Assembly: GCF_011378855.1 (NCBI RefSeq)
Contig: NZ_WTLB01000011.1
Location: 1 to 64,000, forward strand
DNA length: 64,000 bases
Origin: Pseudoalteromonas sp. Z1A8
GTDB lineage: Bacteria > Pseudomonadota > Gammaproteobacteria > Enterobacterales > Alteromonadaceae
Direction: 5' to 3'
The notes under the pieces: generated by a model
What the model saw: only the letters and a program-made list of their open reading frames with translations
The model's database searches: none
What the model was told of the DNA's origin: nothing
In this document: positions 26,921-35,797 of the stretch, piece after piece
Layout of the letters: each line of letters starts with the position of its first letter
Position numbering within the stretch: the stretch's first letter is position 1
Translations under genes and position numbers: made by a program

Positions 26921-29485
26921 TTATAAAGACTGAGTTGCTTGTATTTCAGGTAACTCAGCGCACACTAAAGCGTGTTGTTTCCCCACAAAAAAAGCCAAGC
27001 CATGCTTGTCTAGCAAAGCCCTAAAATTAAGTATTGATGGGCCTTTAGCAATGACTTTCATTGCTTTAAGTTTTGTAATGGCTAGTACACCTTGTAGCTG
27101 AAAATCGTAACTTTCTTGTTGTAAAATACGTTTACTAAAGGTCGAGCTAAGTAGCAGATAATCAAAGTTAATATCGGTTAGTAAATTCAGCTCGCATCTG
27201 TCTTTAGCAAAATTATTTAAACCAATTGAATAGCCTAGTTGCGGTAGCTTTTTGAGGTTTTCTATTTGTGTTGCACTTGCATGGCGAATTTCTTGTTCAT
27301 CAAATAGTAAACAGAGCTGGCTTTGTCCTTGTTGTTTATTTAGCGTATCTGTAAATAAAACAAATTCGTGCTCTTCGAGTAGCAAACCAGAGCAAGGAAC
27401 CAGCGCCATAGTTACATTTGCAGTAATTGCTTGTGCATAAGCGCGTTGTAATAGTTGTAACTCCACTTGCAGGTGCTGCTCTTTATCTGATGCAAACTTT
27501 TTCAAAATATCAAAGCTAGTAAAGCCAAGTATTGGGTGCTCACCAAATGCTTCAAATAAAGATTCAGACTGATGTTGCTCATCAAGCGTAATTATTTCTG
27601 AGCTTCTAAAACTCATAGGGAGTATATCAAGATGATGTTGTGCTTTTAGAGCCTGCGCAGGTATTGATTGTGTTAGTAGCGGATGAAATAGCTCGTAGCG
27701 ATTTTTTCCTGAATTTTTAGCGTGATACATTGCGGCATCAGCATCACGAATAATTTCATCCGTATGCATATAGCCTTTCTTTGAATAGGTTATCCCTATA
27801 CTTGCACCACTTTGTAAATACTCCCCTTTAAGGCAAAAAGGCTTTTCCATTAAGTCGATAATACGATTAGCAACATCTTCTGCTTGTTGAGGCTCAGTTA
27901 AATGCGTTAATAAAATTACAAACTCATCGCCACCTAGGCGTGCCAGTAAATCATGCTCGCGTATACACTGGGCAAATAATTCACTCACGTTAATCAAAAA
28001 CTGATCGCCAGCATGGTGACCAAGCTGGTCATTAATATCTTTAAATTTATCTAAATCGATAAACAAAACAGCAAAGTGATGTTCAGGAAAACGCTGATAA
28101 TGTTGTAGCGTTTTTTCAAGCTGAGTTAAAAATAGGCTGCGATTAGGTAAGCTAGTAAGAGAGTCATGATGTGCATCATGATAAAGCTGCTGCTCTATTT
28201 TTTTACGCTCATCTATTTGCATTTGTAAATGCAGATTAGTTTGACGCAACTCTTTGGTTTTTTCGTTTACTCTAAATTCAAGTTCTTGATGGCTTTTTGC
28301 AATCGCTTGATTAGCGAGTTTGGTTTGTAATACAGCTGCAATTTGATGCGATACAAAGGTCATTAATTCGCAATCATCTTGGCTAAAAATATGTTTGTTA
28401 TCGTAAGCTTGGCAAACAAGAAGGCCTATAACACCTTGAGCTGTTTTAAGTGGAGCGCCTAGCCAACTAGTGGCCATTTGCTCTTTAGGCACAGGGGCTG
28501 AGCGCTGTACTACACCATTTTCTATCAATTCTTTTGCTCTATACGGGTGTATAAGCTGTGTTTCTTCTGTGCTTATTACCAGCTCACTATAGCCTTTAGC
28601 AAAGCGCCTGGGTTGTGTGTTTTCTTTAAATTCATCAACGCAATAGGGGAAGCTAATCCAACCAGATTCTTTATCATAAAGTGCAATATATAAGTTTTCT
28701 GCGTAGGTAATTGTTTTTATTATTTGATGTATCTTAAAGTAAGCATCTTCAAGGTTTTTAGCTTGCGTTGCTATTTCAGATATTTTAAACAGAATCTGCT
28801 GGCGTTGAAGCGCACGTTTACGCTGCTCTATTTCAAGATTTAACGCGTCGTTACTTTGAGTGAGTGCTCGGGTACGAATTTTAACTTCTGACTCAAGGAG
28901 CTCTCGTTTTTTTACACGCTCTATTGCAGTCGCTAAGTAAAGCGACATAAACTCAAGTAATTGTATTTGTTGTGAGCTATAGCTTTGTTTTGTATCGTAA
29001 CTTTGCGCTGCTAATACACCAATAATGTTATGTTCTTGGTAAACTGGTACACCTACCCAATGCTCTGCTGGAGTGCCTAATGCTTTAAATAAGCCTTCTG
29101 CTGCAGCATTTTGCATTTGTTTTTTGGTAAAGCATGTTGTTTTACCTTGCTTAAATACATAACCAGTGGCGCCTTCATCAAAGCTATTTGATTGATTAAG
29201 AGCAACAGCAATACCGTCTTTCTCATCTGAAAAGTAAGAAAGCTCTAACGATTGACTATGTTGATTTAACAGCACCACGTAAAAGCTTTTACTCGGTACA
29301 TACTTTTGTAAAATATCGTGGATGGCAGGATATAATAGGGTTAGCTCGGCAACAGTACTAGCTTGCTCTGATAATTGGATCAGGGCATTTTGCAAATGAT
29401 GTGATTGTTTGTATTTTTCGAGTAGCGTTTTAAGACGTTTATTTTGATACGCTAATTTACTCGATACGGGGTGTTTATCTTCCAA
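26921..29485 (-). CDS. GAF-GAF-GGDEF-EAL protein: active-looking cyclase, degenerate EAL
   Basis: An 854-residue soluble signalling protein: GAF domain about residues 25-195, coiled coil, second GAF about 225-395, coiled coil, GGDEF about 430-600 and an EAL-like domain about 620-850. The cyclase has an intact RLGGDEF motif and an RxxD inhibitory site (REHD) five residues before GGDEF, so it should make cyclic di-GMP with product inhibition. The C-terminal domain lacks the EAL signature, the DDFG motif and the EGVE motif, so it is unlikely to hydrolyse cyclic di-GMP and may bind it or have lost the activity. The GAF ligands are unknown. Confidence 0.87.
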   Translation of the reverse strand: MEDKHPVSSKLAYQNKRLKTLLEKYKQSHHLQNALIQLSEQASTVAELTLLYPAIHDILQKYVPSKSFYVVLLNQHSQSLELSYFSDEKDGIAVALNQSNSFDEGATGYVFKQGKTTCFTKKQMQNAAAEGLFKALGTPAEHWVGVPVYQEHNIIGVLAAQSYDTKQSYSSQQIQLLEFMSLYLATAIERVKKRELLESEVKIRTRALTQSNDALNLEIEQRKRALQRQQILFKISEIATQAKNLEDAYFKIHQIIKTITYAENLYIALYDKESGWISFPYCVDEFKENTQPRRFAKGYSELVISTEETQLIHPYRAKELIENGVVQRSAPVPKEQMATSWLGAPLKTAQGVIGLLVCQAYDNKHIFSQDDCELMTFVSHQIAAVLQTKLANQAIAKSHQELEFRVNEKTKELRQTNLHLQMQIDERKKIEQQLYHDAHHDSLTSLPNRSLFLTQLEKTLQHYQRFPEHHFAVLFIDLDKFKDINDQLGHHAGDQFLINVSELFAQCIREHDLLARLGGDEFVILLTHLTEPQQAEDVANRIIDLMEKPFCLKGEYLQSGASIGITYSKKGYMHTDEIIRDADAAMYHAKNSGKNRYELFHPLLTQSIPAQALKAQHHLDILPMSFRSSEIITLDEQHQSESLFEAFGEHPILGFTSFDILKKFASDKEQHLQVELQLLQRAYAQAITANVTMALVPCSGLLLEEHEFVLFTDTLNKQQGQSQLCLLFDEQEIRHASATQIENLKKLPQLGYSIGLNNFAKDRCELNLLTDINFDYLLLSSTFSKRILQQESYDFQLQGVLAITKLKAMKVIAKGPSILNFRALLDKHGLAFFVGKQHALVCAELPEIQATQSL

Positions 29486-29602
29486 TGATCTAACCGGCTA
29501 TTTTTATTGTATAGTTATTAGCCTTATAATTTCACTTTTAGTGCTTATCGTCAAGTTGATATTCCTACTAAAATAGCGGCCATAAGCACTATTCTATGCA
29601 TT

Positions 29603-29632
29603 AAAAAAGGCTTACCGAAGTAAACCTTTTTT
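29603..29632. terminator. Terminator downstream of cytochrome c5
   Basis: AAAAAAGGCTTAC (29603-29615) pairs with GTAAACCTTTTTT (29620-29632) around CGAA, with a single mismatch and T runs on both strands. It lies 17 bp beyond the cytochrome c5 stop codon. Confidence 0.8.
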
Positions 29633-29649
29633 GTGTATTTCAATTGTAC

Positions 29650-30045
29650 TTATTTAGATGTCATGAAATCGATAGCAGCGCTAATTTCATCGTCAGAACA
29701 ATCCATACAAGTACCTTTTGGAGGCATGGCATTAAAGCCATTTAGTGCATGCTCAAGTAAAGTGTCTTTACCTTTTGCAATGCGCGGAGCCCAATCGTCA
29801 GCCGATTTAGGCGCGCCTAGTGCACCAGTACCGTGACATGCAAAACATGCACCTTGATACACTTGCTCACCAGAACGAGGGCCTGTAGGCGCCGCTGCAA
29901 CAGCAGCTTTATCGCCTTCAAGGTATACAGCACCAACCGGCGCGAGACGTGCTTTAATTGCATCTTCAGTCATAGAGTTATCATATGGCTGTGCGTATGC
30001 GGTGGTTGCTAGCATTAATAATGCTGCAGCTGTTAATTTTTTCAT
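29650..30045 (-). CDS. Cytochrome c5 (c555-type)
   Basis: A 131-residue periplasmic monoheme cytochrome, an electron carrier for terminal reductases or oxidases. It has a signal peptide (cleavage after TAYA, residue 18), the heme site CFACHGTGALGAPK, the axial Met in FNAMPPKGTC and the extra cysteine pair CMDC characteristic of the c5 subfamily. It is a single-gene unit with its own terminator and an FNR-box-like sequence upstream. Confidence 0.93.
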   Translation of the reverse strand: MKKLTAAALLMLATTAYAQPYDNSMTEDAIKARLAPVGAVYLEGDKAAVAAAPTGPRSGEQVYQGACFACHGTGALGAPKSADDWAPRIAKGKDTLLEHALNGFNAMPPKGTCMDCSDDEISAAIDFMTSK

Positions 30046-30065
30046 TTTGCCTTGCTCACTTCGAT

Positions 30066-30079
30066 TTGAACGTGATCAA
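30066..30079. promoter_or_regulatory. FNR-box-like palindrome upstream of cytochrome c5
   Basis: TTGAA-CGTG-ATCAA matches the FNR consensus TTGAT-N4-ATCAA in 9 of 10 positions. It lies only 20 bp from the start codon, so it would overlap or follow the transcription start; repression or an alternative factor is possible. The longer CGTGAT/ATCACG symmetry around it could also be a plain hairpin. Confidence 0.35.
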
Positions 30080-30278
30080 TCACGATTAAAGATGACGGAA
30101 ATTAAACCGATTATAACTCTCTGAGCCAATTTATAAAATGCTAAGAGGCGTTTTTATTAATAAAACTGACTACTTTTTGCGTTAACGCAATAAAAATTAA
30201 TTATTTACTGACTTTTGTTAAGCAATTTAATAAGCGCAATCAGTTAGATAATTAACTTTTTGGAGCTTAAAACTATAA

Positions 30279-30926
30279 TCAGTGTATTGATAATACGCTA
30301 CTAACGAGCTTTGCGATCCCCGCATCCGCATCAAGAATCGATTCTGCCAACATGTAAGCTGGTGTGGTAACTAGCTTATTTGCTTCATCAATAACTATAT
30401 CATTTACTGCGCAGTTTATATGTTTAGCGCCTAATGCGTTAAGTGCTTGTGCTGTATCTGCATCGTTGCCAATAGTAAGTACGGCGTTATCATAAATAAA
30501 CGGGATCAAAGCGGGTGCAATACACATATAACCAGCAGGCTTATTTGCTTTTGCGAATGACTTACAAGCATTGAGTACATCTTCATTAATATTTGCTTGT
30601 GCGCCTTTAATTGCAAAGTCGCATAAGTTTTTTGCCGCACCAAAACCGCCAGGTACAATTAATGCGTCAAACTGAGTTACGTCTAGTTCAATTAAGGATT
30701 TAATGTCACCTCGTGCAATACGAGCCGCTTCGGTTAATACATTGCGTTTATCAGGCATTACTTCGCCTGTTAAATGGTTAATGGTATGAAGTTGTTCAAT
30801 ATTCGGTGCAAAACACTGATAAGTCGCGTCATTTTTGGCTATGTGTAATAAAGTTAAAATTACTTCATTTATTTCACTACCATCGTATACACCACAACCT
30901 GCTAATATTACCGCTACGTTTTTCAT
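30279..30926 (-). CDS. elbB: ElbB, DJ-1/PfpI-family glyoxalase-like protein
   Basis: A 215-residue class I glutamine-amidotransferase-like protein closely matching E. coli ElbB (GlxIII-like isoprenoid-associated protein). Shared stretches are ILAGCGVYDGSEI-E, CFAPN, INHLTGE, RNVL-EAARI-RG-I, DALIVPGGFGAAKNL and GYMCIAPAL with the conserved nucleophile Cys in the last. Reported glyoxalase activity of the family is weak and its physiological role is unsettled. It stands alone, divergent from polA. Confidence 0.93.
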   Translation of the reverse strand: MKNVAVILAGCGVYDGSEINEVILTLLHIAKNDATYQCFAPNIEQLHTINHLTGEVMPDKRNVLTEAARIARGDIKSLIELDVTQFDALIVPGGFGAAKNLCDFAIKGAQANINEDVLNACKSFAKANKPAGYMCIAPALIPFIYDNAVLTIGNDADTAQALNALGAKHINCAVNDIVIDEANKLVTTPAYMLAESILDADAGIAKLVSSVLSIH

Positions 30927-31450
30927 GCTTTTGTGCCCCTAAAGTCTTTTTTATAAGTCTATCGGATGAAGTTTAACATGCTCAAAATTTCTCGCGAAAA
31001 TAAATTTACAGTACACGAATCATTCGCTGTGCAAGTTGTATTGCGGTTTATGCCATTTGCGATCACTTTGCCTATAAAAAAATTATAAAGGATCGCTATG
31101 ATCTTCGATCCATTGTGCTAGAATACTCCTCCGGTTATTTAAATGGACGCGAATAATCAAAGTGAATAACAACACAAGCAGTCGTTAGAAAACCTTTTTC
31201 CACATTGGTTTAAAATAATAAAAAAAGAACCTCGTATTATCTTTTTTAAATTAAAACATACAGTTAAAGTATTTTCTAGGCATTTTAAAATGCTTTGGAA
31301 GAATAGCTCGTGGCTGTTATCTACACACTTATCCACAGCTTGCTCTAGTTTTAATAACACGATAAGCAGTAATTCACTGTCGTTTTATGAACTACCTTAT
31401 GGCATGCTTATAATTACCTTAATTTTTTGTATTTAGGATCCAAATTCACC
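30927..31450. other. Long elbB-polA intergenic region with DnaA-box-like sites
   Basis: This 524-bp gap holds no convincing gene. GGATCG (31090-31095) and CGATCC (31106-31111) form a hairpin just before TAGAAT (31119-31124), a possible -10 element for polA. A perfect DnaA box TTATCCACA lies at 31329-31337, with one-mismatch variants TTATCTACA at 31317-31325 and TTTTCCACA at 31196-31204. Short reading frames on either strand lack convincing start signals and family features. Confidence 0.5.
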
Positions 31451-34186
31451 ATGGCTCAGATCCCCGAAAACCCACTTATTTTAGTTGATGGCTCGTCATA
31501 TTTATTTCGTGCTTATCATTCTCCGCCGCATTTAACTAATTCTAAAGGTGAGGCTACGGGCGCTATTTATGGCGTGATCAACATGCTTAAAAGCTTGATC
31601 AGACAATACGATCCCTCACATATGGTGGTTATATTTGATGCTAAAGGCAAAACGTTCCGTAACGATATGTATAGCGAATATAAGGCAAATCGTCCGCCAA
31701 TGCCGGATGACTTGCGCACTCAAATAGCACCAATTCACAGTATTATCAAAGCGATGGGCTTTCCGCTAATTAGTATCGAAGGCGTTGAAGCTGATGATGT
31801 TATTGGTACATTTGCACGTATAGCGTCAGAACAAAAGCGACATGTACTCGTCTCTACCGGCGATAAAGATATGGCGCAGCTTGTTAATGAACACGTTACG
31901 TTAATAAACACGATGACCGACAGTATTTCAGATCCCCTTACTGTGGTTGAAAAGTTTGGTGTAGGCCCAGAGCTTATTATTGATTACCTTGCGCTCATGG
32001 GCGACAAGGTTGATAACATCCCGGGTGTAGAAGGCTGTGGCCCTAAAACTGCAGTTAAATGGTTAGAAAAGTATGGCTCGCTTCAAGGTGTAATGGATCA
32101 TGCCAGTGAGATTAAAGGTAAAATAGGTGAAAAGTTAGCAATTGCGCTCGATCATCTGCCTTTGAGCTACGAACTTGCGACAATTAAGTGTGATGTTGAA
32201 GTCGAATCTGATCTTGATACATTCAAACTACAAGAGCCTAACAAAGACGAATTAATTGCATTATATGGTGAGTGCGAATTCCGTCGTTGGTTAGCTGAGT
32301 TACTTGATAACCCTAAAGATGCAGAAACACACCTAGCGGTACCTACCGAAGCGACAGAATTACCAAAAGTAGAAGACACTCATTACGAAACTATTTTAAC
32401 TGAGGCGCAATTTGATACGCTGATCAATCAATTAAACAGTGCTGATCTATTTGCATTTGATACAGAAACAACCAGCCTTGATTACATGAAAGCGCAATTA
32501 GTGGGTATGAGCTTTGCTGTCAAAACGGGTGAAGCTGCGTATTTACCGGTAGCGCATGACTACCCCGGTGCGCCTGATCAATTAAGCCTTGAATTTGTAA
32601 TGCAAAAGCTGGGTCCAATTTTGGCAGATGAAAACAAAGCTAAAGTAGGGCAAAACCTTAAATATGATAAAAGCGTATTAGCGAATGCAGGCTTTGCGTT
32701 AAATGGTATTAAGTTTGACACCATGCTTGAGTCGTACGTATTTAATAGTGTGGGCACACGTCACGATATGGACTCGCTAGCACTTAAATACCTAGGTCAT
32801 AAAAATATTAGCTTTGAAGATATTGCTGGCAAAGGTAAAAAGCAACTTACCTTTAACCAAATTGAACTTGAAAAAGCAGCGCCTTACGCCGCAGAAGACG
32901 CCGATATTACGTTGCGTTTACACGAAGTACTTTGGCCAAAAATAGCAGCGGATGAAAAACTAAAATCGGTGTTTTTAGATATAGAAATGCCACTTATTAG
33001 TGTGATTTCTGATATTGAACGCACCGGTGTTGCAATAGATAGCAATATGCTTGCAGCGCATAGCCAACGCTTAGGTGAGCGTTTAATTGAGCTTGAAAAA
33101 GAAGCGTTTGAAATAGCAGGCGAACCATTTAATTTAAGTTCTCCAAAACAACTACAGGTATTGTTGTTTGAAAAGCTTGGGCTGCCAATTATCAAAAAAA
33201 CGCCAAAAGGTGCACCTTCTACCGCAGAAGAAGTACTGCAAGAGCTTGCGCATGATTATCCGCTACCTAAAGTAATTATAGAGCATCGTGGTTTATCAAA
33301 GCTTAAATCAACGTATACCGATAAGTTACCATTAATGGTGAACGAGAAAACACAGCGCGTGCATACCTCTTACCATCAGGCAATTACAGCAACAGGGCGC
33401 TTAAGCTCAACCGATCCTAACTTACAAAATATTCCTATTCGCTCAGAAGAAGGGCGTCGTATTCGTGAAGCATTTATAGCCGCAGATGGTTACAAAATTG
33501 TCGCTGCCGATTATAGCCAAATCGAGCTGCGTATTATGGCGCATCTTTCACAAGATAAAGGCCTATTAAATGCCTTTGCTAACGGCTTAGATGTGCATAG
33601 TGCAACTGCTGCTGAAGTATTTGGTGTAGAGCTTGATGATGTAACCACCGACATGCGCCGTAAAGCGAAAGCAGTAAACTTTGGCTTAATTTACGGTATG
33701 TCGGCATTTGGTTTAGCACGTCAACTAGATGTGCCACGCCATGAAGCGCAGCATTATATAGATAAATATTTTGAGCGTTTTCCAGGTGTACTAGAGTACA
33801 TGGAAACAACACGCGAAAAAGCAGCTGAAAATGGCTACGTTGAAACTATTTTTGGACGTCGTTTGCATTTGCCAGAAATAAACGCACGTAATGGTGCGCG
33901 CAGAAAAGGAGCCGAACGTGCTGCTATTAACGCGCCAATGCAAGGTACTGCCGCTGATATTATTAAAAAGGCAATGCTGAGCGTCAATCGCTGGGTACAC
34001 GAACAAGCACCAAATACGATTAAGTTACTTATGCAAGTACACGATGAATTAGTATTTGAAATTAAAACAGACTGCGCAGAGCAATACACAAAACATATTT
34101 GTGAGCTGATGTCGCAAGCTGCTGCGCTTGATGTACCACTTATAGTTGAAGCCGATGAAGGCGACAACTGGGAACAAGCCCATTAA
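31451..34186 (+). CDS. polA: DNA polymerase I
   Basis: The repair and Okazaki-fragment polymerase, 911 residues from ATG 31451, which has AGGA 12 bp upstream; a TTG at 31427 would add eight residues. Domains: 5'-3' exonuclease in about the first 290 residues (LVDGSSYLFRAYH, GVEADDVIGT, GDKVDNIPGV); 3'-5' proofreading exonuclease with intact acidic residues (FDTETTSL, NLKYDKSVL, YAAEDADITLRL); and the polymerase with motif A DYSQIELRIMAH, motif B RRKAKAVNFGLIYGM and motif C QVHDELVFE. All three active sites look functional. Terminator at 34207. Confidence 0.97.
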   Translation: MAQIPENPLILVDGSSYLFRAYHSPPHLTNSKGEATGAIYGVINMLKSLIRQYDPSHMVVIFDAKGKTFRNDMYSEYKANRPPMPDDLRTQIAPIHSIIKAMGFPLISIEGVEADDVIGTFARIASEQKRHVLVSTGDKDMAQLVNEHVTLINTMTDSISDPLTVVEKFGVGPELIIDYLALMGDKVDNIPGVEGCGPKTAVKWLEKYGSLQGVMDHASEIKGKIGEKLAIALDHLPLSYELATIKCDVEVESDLDTFKLQEPNKDELIALYGECEFRRWLAELLDNPKDAETHLAVPTEATELPKVEDTHYETILTEAQFDTLINQLNSADLFAFDTETTSLDYMKAQLVGMSFAVKTGEAAYLPVAHDYPGAPDQLSLEFVMQKLGPILADENKAKVGQNLKYDKSVLANAGFALNGIKFDTMLESYVFNSVGTRHDMDSLALKYLGHKNISFEDIAGKGKKQLTFNQIELEKAAPYAAEDADITLRLHEVLWPKIAADEKLKSVFLDIEMPLISVISDIERTGVAIDSNMLAAHSQRLGERLIELEKEAFEIAGEPFNLSSPKQLQVLLFEKLGLPIIKKTPKGAPSTAEEVLQELAHDYPLPKVIIEHRGLSKLKSTYTDKLPLMVNEKTQRVHTSYHQAITATGRLSSTDPNLQNIPIRSEEGRRIREAFIAADGYKIVAADYSQIELRIMAHLSQDKGLLNAFANGLDVHSATAAEVFGVELDDVTTDMRRKAKAVNFGLIYGMSAFGLARQLDVPRHEAQHYIDKYFERFPGVLEYMETTREKAAENGYVETIFGRRLHLPEINARNGARRKGAERAAINAPMQGTAADIIKKAMLSVNRWVHEQAPNTIKLLMQVHDELVFEIKTDCAEQYTKHICELMSQAAALDVPLIVEADEGDNWEQAH

Positions 34187-34206
34187 TGCAATTTGAGCAT
34201 TTTAAT

Positions 34207-34231
34207 AAAAGCGCCTTTTGGCGCTTTTTTT
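34207..34231 (+). terminator. Rho-independent terminator after polA
   Basis: AAAAGCGCC (34207-34215) and GGCGCTTTT (34220-34228) pair perfectly around TTTT and run into further T residues, 20 bp after the polA stop. Confidence 0.92.
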
Positions 34232-34387
34232 ATGTTTAATAAAAATGGCGAATAACAGCTATTTAATTTGCTACATGCAAGCTTTAGTTAAAATAAGGTT
34301 AATTTAAGCAACTATTTGTATTAAATAGTTATATGTTCGTCAATTCGAGCTGTTTTACAGGAATATGATTGTATTTTAATGCGTGCT

Positions 34388-34520
34388 TTTGTTAAAGTCC
34401 CGCCTGTCCTATCCTGTAGGACATCCTGTTGATGATGCATCTGAAAGGGTGCAACAAATTGATAGCTTCTCCCCAGTTTGCTATACCGGCCTACCAACTT
34501 GTTTGGTGGGCCGTTTTTTA
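34388..34520 (+). ncRNA. Candidate small RNA at the Spot 42 locus, downstream of polA
   Basis: About 130 nt, with start estimated from TTTACA (34354-34359) and a TTTAAT-type -10 near 34375-34380. Four hairpins are visible: TGTCCTA/TAGGACA (34405-34411, 34417-34423); TGCATC/GGTGCA (34436-34441, 34448-34453); ATAGC/GCTAT (34462-34466, 34480-34484) with a pyrimidine-rich loop TTCTCCCCAG; and a GC-rich terminator CGGCCTACCAA/TTGGTGGGCCG (34487-34497, 34503-34513) followed by six T. Position just after polA matches spf (Spot 42) in Vibrio and E. coli, but I see no primary-sequence resemblance beyond the terminator. The 5' end is uncertain. Confidence 0.6.
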
Positions 34521-34672
34521 TTCTATCTTTGAAAATTCTACTATATTGATGCTTTTTGTTGTGCTATTCATTCGTCACTTTGTGGTGGTTTGGGTACATT
34601 GCAGGTGATACCATCAAAGCGCTATTATTTTTCATTTTTATTATTTTTCAATTTATCACTAAGGAGTGCGTT

Positions 34673-35260
34673 ATGTTTAAAGCATTAGCTATTGCAGGTT
34701 TTTCTTTATCAAGTTTAGTTATCTCTAATGTTGCCCAGGCTAATTGGCAGTTAGTGAATGATAAAAGCCAATTAAGCTTTGTCTCTATAAAAAAGGACTC
34801 TGTTGCCGAAGCTCACCACTTTACCAATCTTGAAGGTATGCTTTCTGATAAAGGCGAGTTTAGCGTTAATGTTGATTTAACATCAGCTGAAACCCTAATT
34901 CCTATTCGAAATGAGCGTTTAACGGCATTGTTGTTTGAAGCGGCTAAATTCCCCAATGCTGTTTTAACTGCCAATTTAGCTAAAGAGCTGAATAATATTA
35001 AAAAGCCTGGTCAATATGTATTGAAAGGCATTAAAGCTGAGCTTGATTTTCATGGTAATAAAAAACCACTGGCTATTGATGTACTTGTTAATAGCACACA
35101 AAGTGGCGATTTAACTGTGTCATCATTTACACCTATTATTATTAATAGTGCTGATTTTGGTGTAACGGAAGGTGTTAAACAGCTGCAAAAATTAGCAGGC
35201 CTACCTTCAATCGCAACAGCGGTGCCTGTTACGTTTGCAATTACACTTAAAAAGCAGTGA
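34673..35260 (+). CDS. YceI family periplasmic protein
   Basis: A 195-residue secreted protein with a signal peptide ending NVAQA (residue 22) and the YceI lipocalin-like beta-barrel fold, which binds isoprenoid lipids. Typical features are the WQL-x-x-x-x-S-x-LSF opening, a middle R-N-E-R-x-x-x-L-L-F segment with F-P-N-A, and the I-x-I-N-S-A-D-F-G-V-T-E-G-V strand near the end. Start chosen at ATG 34673, with AAGGAG upstream; a TTG start at 34556 would add 39 residues that hide the signal peptide. The stop overlaps the next gene (GTGA). Confidence 0.88.
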   Translation: MFKALAIAGFSLSSLVISNVAQANWQLVNDKSQLSFVSIKKDSVAEAHHFTNLEGMLSDKGEFSVNVDLTSAETLIPIRNERLTALLFEAAKFPNAVLTANLAKELNNIKKPGQYVLKGIKAELDFHGNKKPLAIDVLVNSTQSGDLTVSSFTPIIINSADFGVTEGVKQLQKLAGLPSIATAVPVTFAITLKKQ

Positions 35261-35775
35261 TTTCTTTAAGTGAGCTTAGCAAGCAATTAAGCGAGCCAAG
35301 CAAACCTTTTGATAGTTGGCAGCCTAACCATTGTGGGGAACTGCCGATTGTCATCAATCATGACGGTAAATGGTTTTACGATGGCAGCGAAATAACACGC
35401 CCAGCCATGGTGAAGCTGTTTGCTTCTGTTCTATGTAAAGAAGGTGAGCAATTTTATTTAAAAACACCTGTCGAAAAAATAACAATAACGGTTGATGATG
35501 CGCCGTTTATTATTGTTGATTGGCGTTTTGAAAATACAGCGCAAGGGCAGGTGTTGTGTTGTATTGATAATTTAGCTAGACAGTGGTTGGTGAGCGCCCA
35601 GCAGCCTTTAGTTATAAAAGACTATAAAGGGTCAAAAGTACCTTATTTAAAGTTACCTTATGGCTGTAGTGCGCGTGTTGCGCGAAGTGTGTTTTATCAG
35701 TGGGCTGAAAAAGCCGAGTCTGATAAGCTCGGCTATTTTATTAAATCTGCAGGAAAGCAGTTTTATTTATCGTAA
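35257..35775 (+). CDS. DUF1285 domain protein
   Basis: A 172-residue cytoplasmic protein that fits the DUF1285 family: it has a (L/I)PI-VINHDGKWFYDGSEI-RP-MVKLFASVL core, then YLKTPVEKITITVDDAPF. Family function is unknown to me; structures of relatives suggest a two-domain ligand-binding fold. It starts at GTG overlapping the yceI stop, so the two are cotranscribed. Convergent with engB, sharing a palindrome at 35778-35797. Confidence 0.82.
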   Translation: MISLSELSKQLSEPSKPFDSWQPNHCGELPIVINHDGKWFYDGSEITRPAMVKLFASVLCKEGEQFYLKTPVEKITITVDDAPFIIVDWRFENTAQGQVLCCIDNLARQWLVSAQQPLVIKDYKGSKVPYLKLPYGCSARVARSVFYQWAEKAESDKLGYFIKSAGKQFYLS

Positions 35776-35777
35776 CA

Positions 35778-35797
35778 CCAGAAGCTTAAGCTTCTGG
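35778..35797. terminator. 20-bp perfect palindrome at the shared 3' end of two genes
   Basis: CCAGAAGCTT/AAGCTTCTGG spans the engB stop codon and lies just after the DUF1285 stop. It forms a strong stem on either strand but has no run of T, so it may be a transcript 3'-end stabiliser rather than a standard terminator. Confidence 0.5.

Noticed and set aside
30069..30085. A possible CRP site at the cytochrome c5 promoter
   Set aside because: The GTGA and TCAC halves are separated by 4 bp rather than the 6 bp CRP requires.
31157..31360. A 67-codon minus-strand frame, and a plus-strand open frame in the same stretch
   Set aside because: No ribosome site, no recognisable family, the plus frame has an early stop and no start codon; DnaA-box-like sites explain part of the region better.
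34433..34610. A 58-codon frame starting ATGATGCATCTG
   Set aside because: It runs through the sRNA stem-loops and terminator, lacks a ribosome site, and its composition looks like chance.
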